Assembly: GCA_002783405.1 (NCBI GenBank)
Contig: PFGG01000041.1
Location: forward strand, 124,001-188,000
Direction: 5' to 3'
Length of the DNA: 64,000 nucleotides
Origin: a bacterium (Candidatus Blackallbacteria) CG13_big_fil_rev_8_21_14_2_50_49_14
GTDB taxonomy: Bacteria; Cyanobacteriota; Sericytochromatia; UBA7694
In this document: positions 43,836-53,218 of the stretch, piece after piece
How the letters are laid out: each line of letters opens with the position of its first letter
How positions within the stretch are numbered: the stretch's first letter is position 1
Translations under genes and position numbers: made by a program
Notes under the pieces: model-generated
The model's input: only the letters and a program-made list of their open reading frames with translations
What the model was told of the DNA's origin: nothing
The model's database searches: none

Positions 43836-45217
43836 TCTTGATCGAATTGTGGCATGGGGGTGGCGCGCATGAAATCTGAAAGTGACATTAAAAATTCATC
43901 CCAAGCACTTTCTCTGCCAAAGCGCAGCCCTTGGTAGTTTTTACCCAAATAGCTGCGATACTTTTCATCCGTCAGGGTTTGACCGGGTGGCATCAGAATC
44001 GAGAGGCCATTGGCTTTCGCACCAAAACTGTCGCGGGCGTGCAGGGTGACTTTTTCTTGGGCGCGGCGGGCATTGAGCACGGCAGCCTCAATTTGGGCAT
44101 CATTGACCTGTTCCAGCAGCGCTGAGCCAAAGGCATAAAAATCCCGTAAATAATAGCCTTCATTGTTTTCTTTGAATCCCGGAACGGACAGGTAGGCTGC
44201 CCGGATTTGGCTGCCCAAAGCAGGCATTTTGGCGATTAAGGTCAAAGCCAATTGGTTGACCGCCGTTTTTAATTCCCGCATCTGATTGAGATCAAAGGCT
44301 GCCAAAGTGGTATAACCCATGGCTTTGCCCCCATTCTTAGCGAGGGCTTGAATCGACAGTTGACGGGCAATTTCACGTGGGGCGATTCCCTGACCCGCCA
44401 TTTCGTCAAAACTGCGGGTCATGGTGAGATTGGAGTTTTCAACCGAATAGGAAACATCCTCTGAAGCCAGAGCGTAATTCACCGTTCCCTCCAATTCATA
44501 GAGGGCTTCCAAATTGCCCATTAAACAAGCTCTGAAATAGACTAGATCCAATTTTCGACCCCGTAAGGCCTGGCGCATGGCTTGGTTAAGCTGAGGGGGG
44601 GAAAGGGTTTTCTGTTGTTGCGAAGCGGGCAAGAGTTGCCCTTGGGGAGTGGTTTGTACCTTATCTGTGCCGATCCCCATCAGACCTGCGCCATGGGTAT
44701 AAATCTGAAGATATTTGTATTGGGCAGGATAATGATCCAGGCTCCATTTGAGTACTTCTGAGAAAACCGCAGGGTTATTCGACTGTACTTCGCCGACACC
44801 CGGAGCGAGTACGCTTTGAGGAGCTCTGACCGTTTTGGGAGCATTGTCTGCGGCCTGAAGATAATAGAGACGGCTGTCTCCCATTTGATTGCCATCCCGA
44901 AAAACGAGATTGTAGACCTGGTTTTGCGGAAGATCGTCCATCATTTCAAGCATTTGCTGCGACCAAGGGCTTTGATGGCCTTCATCGTCAGCCATCATAT
45001 AGGTCAATTTGACGGCACGGCGGGGTTCTTTGCCTACAGGCAAGAGCGGTTGAAGTTTAAAATTTTGATAGGCTCCTGCTTGGCTGATGCTCTGGCTCTG
45101 TGCCTGAAAAACAGCAGGCAGCGGTTTGAGGTTTGTGGCAGACAAGGGTGAATTGGCACAACCCGTGATCAAAAGGGTTGAAATCAGAGAACAGGAGATG
45201 GTTTGAATCAGGTTCAT
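43832..45217 (-). CDS. Clostripain-like (C11) cysteine peptidase, lipoprotein
   Basis: A 461-residue surface peptidase. The ATG at 45217 has GAGG 5 bases upstream and begins a signal with lipobox ITGC (Cys at residue 20). The C11 dyad is H175 in THGAGLMG and C231 in YFRACLMG, and the flanking beta-strand YKYLQIYTHG and DLVYFRACLM blocks fit. C11 enzymes cleave after Arg or Lys, usually after autocatalytic maturation. It is a monocistronic gene. Confidence 0.88.
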   Translation of the reverse strand: MNLIQTISCSLISTLLITGCANSPLSATNLKPLPAVFQAQSQSISQAGAYQNFKLQPLLPVGKEPRRAVKLTYMMADDEGHQSPWSQQMLEMMDDLPQNQVYNLVFRDGNQMGDSRLYYLQAADNAPKTVRAPQSVLAPGVGEVQSNNPAVFSEVLKWSLDHYPAQYKYLQIYTHGAGLMGIGTDKVQTTPQGQLLPASQQQKTLSPPQLNQAMRQALRGRKLDLVYFRACLMGNLEALYELEGTVNYALASEDVSYSVENSNLTMTRSFDEMAGQGIAPREIARQLSIQALAKNGGKAMGYTTLAAFDLNQMRELKTAVNQLALTLIAKMPALGSQIRAAYLSVPGFKENNEGYYLRDFYAFGSALLEQVNDAQIEAAVLNARRAQEKVTLHARDSFGAKANGLSILMPPGQTLTDEKYRSYLGKNYQGLRFGRESAWDEFLMSLSDFMRATPMPQFDQD

Positions 45218-45257
45218 AATTCCTCTACGCTTGGGTTTCAATATACCCTATATCTTA

Positions 45258-45284
45258 GAAAAACAGAGTGTTCTGAAGCACTCA
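45258..45284 (-). terminator. Probable terminator after the papain-fold gene
   Basis: On the minus strand GAGTG (45279-45283 complement) pairs with CACTC (45266-45270 complement) around an 8-base loop, followed by TGTTTTTC. The 5-bp stem is short, so the call is tentative. Confidence 0.4.
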
Positions 45285-45336
45285 GATTTAAGCTTTGTTT
45301 ATTATTTTGCTAATTTTTAAATTGAGTTCTGTCAAC

Positions 45337-47109
45337 TTAGCTTCCCAAGGCTGATTCAAGCACTTCACGTTCAACCTCGCTGTTTTCACCCGCATTTTGA
45401 ACCATGACATAATCGATCAAGGTGGGCGCGAATTCCATGAATTCTTCTTGGGTGGATAACTTGGCTAAATAGGCTTTTACTTCAGCTTTGAGTTGCGGGT
45501 CCTGGATCGACTCTGCACGTTGCCCAAGCTCAGATTGAAAGGCCCGCAGATCTTGCTGATCCTTTCTCAGATAGCGTTCGGGAGCCAATTCTGAATAACT
45601 GCTTGTGGATTGCGCTCTGGGAGGCAAAGTGGGCGGTTTTTTTAAGGCAATTCCAGCCCGTAAACGCGCATCGAATTCTGCTCTGGGCATCGAATCGAGT
45701 TCTCCCCAGGGGTTCATAAAATAGGCCTGTTTTGAATCCAATTTGCTCAAAAGCAGGGCATGTCCGCCATCCCCCCCTGTGGCACTGTCTCCCCAATCGA
45801 GGTCTACCAGCAAGGGGGTTTTGCCTTCTGAGACCATCCGTTCAGTGGCTTTCAGGACCTGTTCACGCGTTTCTGGGGGATCCGTGTAAATGGAATGGAC
45901 ACTGTCAATTCGCTCTTTGCCAAAAACACCTTCAATTAAATGCAGGGTTTCAGGAACGGTCAAGCCACCCGCTCCATTTCTTGGGGAGGGCAAAAAACTG
46001 CTTTTGGCTTGGTGTGCATCGGCCTGGTTATCGTAGTCGAGCTGGCTGCCATTGGCATACTCCATCAGAGCGGGCTGAATCAGACGGCTGGCAACAGAAC
46101 GACCACTTTGATCACCTGTTTCAGTGCCGGAGACCCTCTGCAGAAAGGCTGAATCGATACGAGCACGTGCAGAGGGGCTTGCCAATTTTCTGACAGTGTC
46201 CAGGTAGGCCGCAGGATTGTCCATTGCCAGGAGGGCCTCAACCCGTGTGGCAGCACAGGTTCCTTTGCTGTGCTGGCTGATCTTTTCAGGGAAAGCAATA
46301 TTTTGCAGGGCGCTGTTAAACAATTCCTCGGATTGGCTTTTCAGGGCAGGATCCAGGTTCTCTCCCGTGTTCAGTTTCTCGAGTGCCTCTAAAAGCCTGT
46401 CGTCGAGTTTGCCCTCGCGAATCAATTGGCTGAAGGAGCTGATGGGACTGTTAACATAATGCCCTTTTTCTCCTGCTGCAGTGCCTGATTGAGCGGTTCC
46501 CCCGCCTGCCCCTTGGATTTCGGGGCTGAGCGCATCAAGTGCACCTTTTGATGCCAGTATCTCAAGGGCGCGGTGTTGTTGTTCTGAACTGAGTTCAGAG
46601 AATTTTCCGCCTGAATTCTGATCCAAGACATAGCTCAGATCATTTTCGACAGCTTGATGGTAGGTGCTTTCCAGTTCCTGTGCCAAGGGTTTCTGGAGAC
46701 TCACAGGCAGATAATCGGCATATCCAGCTGCGGTTTCCAATAAAAAGGCTTTGGGATCCGTGGTATCCAATTGGTTTTGGCTTTCAAAATAGCGTGAAAT
46801 TGAGCTTAGATCTTCTGTTGCGCTGGGTTGTTCAAGCCTTTGAACCCGTTGAACAATCTCCACGACACCGGGCTCCTGACGTTTGGGCATTTGAAAGCTG
46901 CCCGGTTCAAAATCGGCTGTTTGTTGCAGATTGGGTTTGAGATCTACTTCTGTTGTGGGGGGGGGCGGATTTTCTGCGGGTGGGGCTTCGGCTTGGGGTG
47001 TTTCCCCGCTTACGTAGGATTGCGCATTTTCAAGCAATCCTGCTGCTTGGGCCTTGATTTCAGTCAGACTGGGAAGTTTGGGCAAGGACGGAAAAGACGG
47101 GAATTCCAT
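45337..47109 (-). CDS. Large protein with papain/calpain-like cysteine peptidase domain
   Basis: A 590-residue protein. The ATG at 47109 has GGAG 6 bases upstream and is preferred over earlier ATG/TTG codons. The N-terminal 250 residues contain an amphipathic helix, a Pro-rich stretch (PPAENPPPPTT) and a helical region, and they match no family I know. The C-terminal half has what looks like a complete papain-like triad: C285 in SKGTCAATRVEALL, H450 in GDGGHALLL and N466 in AYFMNPWGELDS. The His-Asn spacing of 16 is that of papain. The NPWG motif is also calpain-like. There is no signal peptide, so if secreted it must use another route. Function is unknown. Confidence 0.7.
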   Translation of the reverse strand: MEFPSFPSLPKLPSLTEIKAQAAGLLENAQSYVSGETPQAEAPPAENPPPPTTEVDLKPNLQQTADFEPGSFQMPKRQEPGVVEIVQRVQRLEQPSATEDLSSISRYFESQNQLDTTDPKAFLLETAAGYADYLPVSLQKPLAQELESTYHQAVENDLSYVLDQNSGGKFSELSSEQQHRALEILASKGALDALSPEIQGAGGGTAQSGTAAGEKGHYVNSPISSFSQLIREGKLDDRLLEALEKLNTGENLDPALKSQSEELFNSALQNIAFPEKISQHSKGTCAATRVEALLAMDNPAAYLDTVRKLASPSARARIDSAFLQRVSGTETGDQSGRSVASRLIQPALMEYANGSQLDYDNQADAHQAKSSFLPSPRNGAGGLTVPETLHLIEGVFGKERIDSVHSIYTDPPETREQVLKATERMVSEGKTPLLVDLDWGDSATGGDGGHALLLSKLDSKQAYFMNPWGELDSMPRAEFDARLRAGIALKKPPTLPPRAQSTSSYSELAPERYLRKDQQDLRAFQSELGQRAESIQDPQLKAEVKAYLAKLSTQEEFMEFAPTLIDYVMVQNAGENSEVEREVLESALGS

Positions 47110-47407
47110 ACAAAACTCCATAAAATACAAGCTTATCTGCGTTTAGTATAGCTTTATTTTTCGCTTTTGGTTCGCTTCTTTCAAAGTCTCGCCCCTAAAA
47201 TACAGGTAAAAAACTAAATTGAAGGAAGAAAAATCCTTTGCTTTTGTGCCATGAAGCGAAAGAACTATCTCATTTTTTCTGTTTCGGACTGGAAAGAAAT
47301 CACATTTCAATAAAAGTCGGGGTAAAATGTGTAAGTGATACAATTGACTCTTCTCAAAGATCTTTGAGCCTGTATCAACAAATGACTGACGAGAGTAAAC
47401 CCTTCTC

Positions 47408-48439
47408 ATGATGACCAAAGAATTGAATGCACTGGCCCTATGCAATGTTTTGAAAGATATCGTGATCAAAGTCAATGACCATGAACTCGATGAATTGGGT
47501 TTGGCCAAAGGCATGATGCACTTGATGGATGAAGAAGCACAGCAGAAAATCCTGAATAAATTTCAAAACCGTGAAAAGACCTATGAAATGGGTGGTTCAG
47601 GAGCCAATATGATGCGTACTTTGGCTGTCTTGGGTCAAAAAGTCAGTCAGGCCGGTATGGTCGGCAATGATCAAAATGGCGAACTCTACCTCGAACGGAT
47701 GCAGGAATTGGGCATTGTCAACAATATCCGTAAAGCCTCGATGGGAAGCACAGGAACCTCCATCGTTTTGATTTCACCTGATGGGGAACGCACCATGAAT
47801 ACCTGTTTGGGCATGAGCCGTTGTTATACCACCCAGGACATTCCGGAAGCAGATATTGCAAACTCAGAAATATTGGTGGTAACAGGCTATCAATGGGACA
47901 CGAACAATCAAATTGAAGCCGTCAACCATGCTTTGCGAATCGCAAAACAAAACCATACCAAAATCGCTTTTGATCTTTCTGACCCTTTTTGTGTAGAACG
48001 CCACCGTGAAACCTTTCTGAATATTTTAGATGAATATGTAGATATCGTTTTTTCAAATTTAAAAGAAGCCAGCATGCTGACAGGCAAAGACCTTGAAGGC
48101 AGTCTTGAAACCTTGGGCGAACTCTGTGAAATTGTGGTTTTAAAATGTGGTTCAAAAGGTTCTTGGCTGAAAAACCGCGAAGAAAAGGTTTTCATCCCCT
48201 CGAATAAGGTCGCGGTTGTTGATACCACTGCTGCAGGTGATATGTATGCCGGTGGGTTTCTCTGTGGCTATCTGAACCAGCTAACTTTGCAGGAATGTGG
48301 ACAGTTGGCTACATTTTGTGCTGAAACGGTAATTCAAAATGTAGGTGCCAAAATTCCTGAAAACCTGCTGGATTTAGCCCAGGCCCATTTGGCGGAACTG
48401 AAAACTTCAGCACATGTTTTGGCTCATAGTCAGGCTTAA
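47408..48439 (+). CDS. PfkB-family sugar/nucleoside kinase (adenosine-kinase-like)
   Basis: A 343-residue PfkB (ribokinase superfamily) kinase that phosphorylates a sugar or nucleoside with ATP. The first motif is GGSGANMMRTLAVLGQKVSQAG. The C-terminal active-site motif is VVDTTAAGDMYAGGFL, where TAAGD replaces the common GAGD. The NLKEASMLTG block is typical. Close similarity to adenosine kinases is likely but not certain. A strong terminator follows. Confidence 0.88.
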   Translation: MMTKELNALALCNVLKDIVIKVNDHELDELGLAKGMMHLMDEEAQQKILNKFQNREKTYEMGGSGANMMRTLAVLGQKVSQAGMVGNDQNGELYLERMQELGIVNNIRKASMGSTGTSIVLISPDGERTMNTCLGMSRCYTTQDIPEADIANSEILVVTGYQWDTNNQIEAVNHALRIAKQNHTKIAFDLSDPFCVERHRETFLNILDEYVDIVFSNLKEASMLTGKDLEGSLETLGELCEIVVLKCGSKGSWLKNREEKVFIPSNKVAVVDTTAAGDMYAGGFLCGYLNQLTLQECGQLATFCAETVIQNVGAKIPENLLDLAQAHLAELKTSAHVLAHSQA

Positions 48440-48468
48440 TTCTTCGTTTTAATCAGTTAATATTGCAG

Positions 48469-48495
48469 AAAAGCCCTGAACTTCAGGGCTTTTTT
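48469..48495 (+). terminator. Rho-independent terminator after the PfkB kinase
   Basis: AAAAGCCCTGAA pairs with TTCAGGGCTTTT almost completely, and a run of T follows. It lies 29 bases after the stop at 48439. Confidence 0.92.
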
Positions 48496-48542
48496 ATCGG
48501 TAAAATTTAAGTTGAAACGGGTTTCTGCCTGAACAAAAGCGT

Positions 48543-49910
48543 TTACCAGGCCAGAATTTGTTTGGCCAGGCGTAAATTATCAGCTTCTTTTAAATTCGGA
48601 ATGCCATTGCCATCTGAATCTTCACTGCTGAAGATTGAGCTATCCCCTACCAGGACGACCTTGCCTGCACCATAGAGTGCGCTTAGCACCACCCCAAATG
48701 AACCCGTATTGTCGAGAATACGAAAACTGTTTTTGCTTGAACGGGCCAGAATTTCAGCTGAGGGAGAGGTCGTGGTCTGGACACTCCCTGATTGATAGAA
48801 TTTGAGCTGCGCGATGGATTGGGTAATGGCATGGGGCGTGAATTGATCCACCGTTAAATAACCTGAACCAGAATCTCGCAAGCTATCCGCACCCATGCTC
48901 AGGCCATAAGGGGCCAAAAGCAAATTGACAGCTTGAGCATCAAAACCACCAAATCCGGCCCATTCGCCCAAAACCACCAGTTTGCCCCCATTTAAAACAA
49001 ACGCTTGAATGGCCCCTATTTCTTCTGCTGAAAAACTTTTCGAGGGGCTGATAAAAACCAGGATATCTGTATCAGAGAGATTTTCCAAGGAGTTCATTTT
49101 TTTGAGCGAGTAACCGGCCTGGATCCATTCATTTTGCAGTGTTTCAAAATTCTTTAAGCCAGCTTCTGCACTTTGACCCATAGGATTTTTACTGGTGTCG
49201 AGGCTGACTTTGATTTGACCGGTCTTGGTGGGCAGGGTCAGCGTACCGAGATCCAGATTTTGATTGATTTGAGCGGCTGTGATCTTAATCTGGCTTTGAT
49301 AGCCTTGTTTTGCGGCCACCATTCTCAATTGCTGTGCTTCTGAATAGCCAAATTGAAACTCACCGTTGGCATTGGTGATGATACTCTGCTTGCTGTCAAA
49401 AACGACGGCATTTGCGAGCGGCTGCCCCTGTGAATCTGTGACCCGCCCTTTGAGAGTGGATTGATTCCGTTCCATTTTAATCGCCAAAAGCAGGGTATCT
49501 GTGTTTTGAACTGAGGGCACACCCAGTAGGTTGACTGTGCGCGAGGATGAAAGAAATCCGCTGGCATTGACCCGGATGGAATATTCTGTGTCAGTGCGTA
49601 AACCAGGGAAATTTGCCAAGCCATTGCTGTCCGTGGTGGCTTTAATCGCAGGCACCGCTGCCGCACTGATCTCCACTTCTGCCCCGCTAATGCCTTTGAC
49701 ATCGGCATCTGAAATCAACAATTGAACATCTTTGCGCGGAATCGGTAGGGGAGTGCCAGTGACGGCTCCCGTGGGAGCAGGGGTTGGGGTCTGAACAGGC
49801 GGATCAATCACGCCATCTGAGACGCAGGCCGTAAGCAGCATACCGCTCAGCAACGCAGCCAGGGTTTGGTATTTTAATGTTTTCGATTTTTGAGTCTTAA
49901 TCACGGGCAT
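48543..49910 (-). CDS. Lipoprotein with carboxypeptidase-regulatory-like domains and a GATase-like C-terminus
   Basis: A 455-residue lipoprotein with lipobox LTAC at the end of a signal peptide. Two beta-sandwich domains of the carboxypeptidase-regulatory type follow: VQLLISDADVKGISGAEVEI then STLKGRVTDSQGQPLANAVV. The C-terminal about 200 residues have a Rossmann-like, GATase/DUF4350-like layout (DTDILVFISPSKSFS, NGGKLVVLGEWAGFGG, GKVVLVGDSSIFSSEDSDGNG). Such combinations occur in surface proteins of unknown role. It is the last gene of the subtilase operon; its ATG overlaps the protease gene by 14 bp. Confidence 0.75.
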   Translation of the reverse strand: MPVIKTQKSKTLKYQTLAALLSGMLLTACVSDGVIDPPVQTPTPAPTGAVTGTPLPIPRKDVQLLISDADVKGISGAEVEISAAAVPAIKATTDSNGLANFPGLRTDTEYSIRVNASGFLSSSRTVNLLGVPSVQNTDTLLLAIKMERNQSTLKGRVTDSQGQPLANAVVFDSKQSIITNANGEFQFGYSEAQQLRMVAAKQGYQSQIKITAAQINQNLDLGTLTLPTKTGQIKVSLDTSKNPMGQSAEAGLKNFETLQNEWIQAGYSLKKMNSLENLSDTDILVFISPSKSFSAEEIGAIQAFVLNGGKLVVLGEWAGFGGFDAQAVNLLLAPYGLSMGADSLRDSGSGYLTVDQFTPHAITQSIAQLKFYQSGSVQTTTSPSAEILARSSKNSFRILDNTGSFGVVLSALYGAGKVVLVGDSSIFSSEDSDGNGIPNLKEADNLRLAKQILAW

Positions 49911-51327
49911 CGTTGCGGGTCCACCTTAGGGCACGTAAAGCATTCATTTTTCCATAACCACTGGCCTCATCAAAACCAGGGGCATCCAGATCATCCGCTG
50001 TGGCAATCAGGCGGCTGCGGATCTGGGCCGGTGTTAAATTGGGTTCGCGACTGAGCATCAGGGCAACGACTCCGGTGACATGGGGGCAAGCCATCGAAGT
50101 GCCAGAGGTTGCTGCGTAGTAAGTGCTGGTGACCCGCTTCATAAAATATTCATAGGTCTGATAGGAGGGCCAGGTCGACCAGATTTGTTGCCCTTCTGCG
50201 GCATTGGTGCTTCTGCCTCCCCCTCCGGGGGCCAGAATATCTATCTCAGGGCCGCCATTGGAATAGGATGCGACCTTGTCATATTGGGTATGTGCACCCA
50301 CTGCAATTACGCCTGGATAGGCTGCTGGCACGGTAATCGGATTGATACTGCCTTGAAAGCGACTGCTTTCGTTTCCTGTGGCAGAGACAATCGAGATGTT
50401 TTTCTGAAGGGCCAATTGAATGACATCGACCAAGGCTTGGGTTGATTTTGCTGCGGGGCCGCCAATACTGATATTGATAACGCGTACATTGCGGTCAATG
50501 GCGCGTTGAAAGGCTGCCGTGAGAACTGCTGCATCTGTATTGCCGGCATAGTCTGTAGATTTGATTGGAATAATTCGCACCCCTGAACCGGCTACGCCAG
50601 CAACCCCAATTTGGTTGTTCAGGGTAGCAGCAATGATACCGGTGACATGGGTGCCATGCCCGTTTCCATCCTTGCCCCCAAAATTGGTGCTTTGGCCTGT
50701 AAAGGGATTGCGATAAATATCAGGGCCCCGTTCTTCATTCCAGATGTCTTCAAGTTTTTCGAGATGATCAATTAAATCAGGGTGATTGGGATCGACCCCC
50801 GAATCAATCACTGCCACCCGCAGCGTGGGATTTCCTGTGGTCAGCGTCCAGGCTTTGTCAATGCCTGCACTTTTCATATTCCATTGCAAACCGTAATTGG
50901 GATCGTTGGGGCGAATCACGTCGCTTGTTAAGGCCTGGGTTTGAAAATTGGGAAGATGAAAACTGGGGTTGGGTTCAGCATAGGCCAGCGCACTCGAATG
51001 ATTCAATTGCTCGAGGGTTTTCATCAAGGAGGTCTGGGTAGGAATTTTTAAAAGATAGATGCCCTGCTCCTTCGAGATCAGGCGGCTGTCTTCGATTTTG
51101 ACCTGCTCAGGCAGCACATGATTCAAATTGGCTGCGACATCACGTAAACGCACCAGCACATCTCGGCTGTGGGCCAGATCTACTGAGTCCAGCAGGTGAG
51201 CTGGACTGGCTACAGGGGCTTGTGCGGTTGTCGGGGCCAAAACCGTATTCAGGCCTTGCGTCGAACAGGCCGTCAGAAAAGCCAGGCTGATCAGCCCGAT
51301 AAGTTTAGGAGTAAAGCCGTTGAACAT
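49897..51327 (-). CDS. Subtilisin-like serine protease (S8), lipoprotein
   Basis: A 476-residue subtilase. The lipobox LTAC gives Cys at residue 21. A prodomain-like region follows (residues about 55-125, ending SALAYAEPNPSF), then the catalytic domain with the full triad: D175 in AVIDSGVD, H224 in GNGHGTHVTG and S411 in SGTSMACPH, with oxyanion N319 in SATGNESS. It is predicted active at the cell surface. It overlaps the upstream prodomain-only gene by 23 bp and the downstream lipoprotein gene by 14 bp, so the three are one operon. Confidence 0.94.
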   Translation of the reverse strand: MFNGFTPKLIGLISLAFLTACSTQGLNTVLAPTTAQAPVASPAHLLDSVDLAHSRDVLVRLRDVAANLNHVLPEQVKIEDSRLISKEQGIYLLKIPTQTSLMKTLEQLNHSSALAYAEPNPSFHLPNFQTQALTSDVIRPNDPNYGLQWNMKSAGIDKAWTLTTGNPTLRVAVIDSGVDPNHPDLIDHLEKLEDIWNEERGPDIYRNPFTGQSTNFGGKDGNGHGTHVTGIIAATLNNQIGVAGVAGSGVRIIPIKSTDYAGNTDAAVLTAAFQRAIDRNVRVINISIGGPAAKSTQALVDVIQLALQKNISIVSATGNESSRFQGSINPITVPAAYPGVIAVGAHTQYDKVASYSNGGPEIDILAPGGGGRSTNAAEGQQIWSTWPSYQTYEYFMKRVTSTYYAATSGTSMACPHVTGVVALMLSREPNLTPAQIRSRLIATADDLDAPGFDEASGYGKMNALRALRWTRNDARD

Positions 51328-52222
51328 TGATCACTGCCGGGTGGAGCATGAGAACCCTGACTGCCAAGCCAGGATTCAGATGGAGGGGCAATTGCAGCCG
51401 ATAGGAGTAAAAAGACCGTTTTTCAACCTCACGCGTGCCATAAATTTTGTGAAATTTGGCGATCGTTTCGGCTGTGGTGCCGGGTTTAAAGTCAATGATC
51501 ATCTGGTTGCCACCATCCAGCGGGATTTGGGTGACAATCGCTGTACCATTGGGGATTTGGGTTTGGTTGCCCACTGTGGCTGGTGTATTAGACGCAGTAG
51601 GCGCAGGGGAAGCGCCAGCTTGGGGGGATGAAACCGGATCGGGGAGCTTCATTTTGAAATTGGGTTCAGCATATTCCACCAAGGGGCTTTTTGAAAATAA
51701 AGCCTTGGCTTCTTCTACGCTCATGCCCTGTGGCAAACGCAAACGGTGCACATGAATACCCGAAATAACGCTTAAAGTACTGGCATTGTAATGCGTGGTC
51801 AAAAATTTGATATCCGAGGCACTGGCTTCGGGTTTAAACTTTACCAGCAACTCTCCGGGCATATAATCAGAGGTTTTAACGGGTTGGCCAGGGTTGACGG
51901 GCTGAATATTCACGGCTGTGGGGTTGATATGATCGGCTACTTGGTAAATCGGAGCGGGATCGGTGCTGGCGACACTGCCCAAACTGGCAAAAAGTTCAGC
52001 GTATTGATTGCGGGTTCTCAAACTGGGAATTTTAAAGACCCAGGTATGGTTGCCCTTGTTTTGGGGGTGGGGCGCTTTGAAAGTTTCCCCTAACATTTCA
52101 ACAAAGGAGGTCTGAACCTCTGGACGAAACGTTACCGTGACAAACTGGTCTGCGGCCAGAACTGACTGACTGAGTGTCAGACTGAATATGCAGGATGTGA
52201 GAAAAAGTTTGATGCTTTTCAT
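51305..52222 (-). CDS. Free-standing subtilase-prodomain protein, secreted
   Basis: A 305-residue secreted protein (signal peptide ends SVLAADQ) with no protease domain. It appears to contain three prodomain-like modules: residues about 22-95, about 122-195 (GELLVKFKPEASASDIKFL then LVEYAEPNFKM, the clearest), and about 235-305 (MIIDFKPGTTAETIAKF then INVQRLYS). A Pro/Ser/Thr linker separates the last two. Subtilase prodomains act as intramolecular chaperones and inhibitors. A separate protein that overlaps the subtilase gene by 23 bp could chaperone or inhibit that protease. This is inference from layout. Confidence 0.7.
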   Translation of the reverse strand: MKSIKLFLTSCIFSLTLSQSVLAADQFVTVTFRPEVQTSFVEMLGETFKAPHPQNKGNHTWVFKIPSLRTRNQYAELFASLGSVASTDPAPIYQVADHINPTAVNIQPVNPGQPVKTSDYMPGELLVKFKPEASASDIKFLTTHYNASTLSVISGIHVHRLRLPQGMSVEEAKALFSKSPLVEYAEPNFKMKLPDPVSSPQAGASPAPTASNTPATVGNQTQIPNGTAIVTQIPLDGGNQMIIDFKPGTTAETIAKFHKIYGTREVEKRSFYSYRLQLPLHLNPGLAVRVLMLHPAVINVQRLYS

Positions 52223-52299
52223 TTGAGCAAATTATAGCATGCGGGTTAGGGTGAAATGGAAGCTTATTCTGAACTGGAACGAAAAATCCATGCTGAAAG

Positions 52300-53217
52300 C
52301 TATCCTTTTTCAGCGTTGCGTTCCACTTCATAGCCCAATTCCATGAGCTTTTTACGCTCATTGCGCCAATGGGGCATAACTTTCACGAAAAGTTCGAGAT
52401 AAATTTGGGTGCCCAAAAAACTGGAAATGGTCAATCGGGCGGCTTCCCCAATTTCCTTGAGTTTCTGCCCTTGTTTGCCAATCACGATTCTTTTCTGAGT
52501 ATCGCGCTCAACCACGATTACTGCAGAAATATAGGTAAGATCAGCTGTCCGCTGCTTATACTGTTCAATATACACAGAGGTGGCATGTGGAATTTCATTG
52601 CCTGTGCGGCGAAAAACCTGTTCGCGAATCAGTTCTGCCACCATCACGCGTTCGGTCTGGTCGGTATATTCATCTTCAGGATAAAGTGCAGGGCCAACGG
52701 GCAATTCCTTAAATAAAGCGGTCATGACTTCGTCCAGGCCTTCGGAGTGTTTTGCGGAAATTTGAAACACTTTGCGAAAATGCCCCAAATCTGTATAGGC
52801 TTTGAGGAACTGTTCTTTCTGGCCTTTGGGCAGTTTATCGACCTTGTTGACCAATAAAAAGGTCTGGGGGGCTTTGTTGGCAAGTACGTCGGCAATAAAG
52901 CGATCCCCTGGGCCTGGCGCTTCGGTCGCATCGACCACAAAAAGATGCCAGTCCACTTCCTGTAAAACATGCATGGCCTGTTCAATGATGCTTTTGGCCA
53001 TCAGGTGCTTGGGTTTGTGAATCCCTGGGGTATCAACAAAGATAACCTGCCCCCGATCAGGATCACTTAAGATTCCGCGCAGACAGGATCGGGTGGTTTG
53101 GGGCCGTTTCGAAACAATCGCGACCTTTTCTCCAATTAAATGATTCAGCAGGGTCGATTTCCCTACATTGGGGCGGCCTACCAGGCTGACAAAGCCACTT
53201 TTTAAGGATTCAGGCAC
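52300..53217 (-). CDS. era: GTPase Era
   Basis: A 305-residue Era, a GTPase that binds 16S rRNA and helps 30S assembly. G1 GRPNVGKST, G3 DTPGIHKP, G4 NKVDKLPKG and the C-terminal KH domain (IVIGKQGQKLKEIG) are clear. The GTG at 53217 is chosen because it lies one base after the upstream stop with AGAAG nearby; an earlier start would overlap that gene. Confidence 0.95.
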   Translation of the reverse strand: MPESLKSGFVSLVGRPNVGKSTLLNHLIGEKVAIVSKRPQTTRSCLRGILSDPDRGQVIFVDTPGIHKPKHLMAKSIIEQAMHVLQEVDWHLFVVDATEAPGPGDRFIADVLANKAPQTFLLVNKVDKLPKGQKEQFLKAYTDLGHFRKVFQISAKHSEGLDEVMTALFKELPVGPALYPEDEYTDQTERVMVAELIREQVFRRTGNEIPHATSVYIEQYKQRTADLTYISAVIVVERDTQKRIVIGKQGQKLKEIGEAARLTISSFLGTQIYLELFVKVMPHWRNERKKLMELGYEVERNAEKG

Positions 53218-53218
53218 G

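Noticed and set aside
47143-47514. A 123-codon minus-strand open frame overlapping the PfkB gene start
   Set aside because: Composition is non-protein-like, it overlaps a clear gene on the other strand and has no usable start signal.
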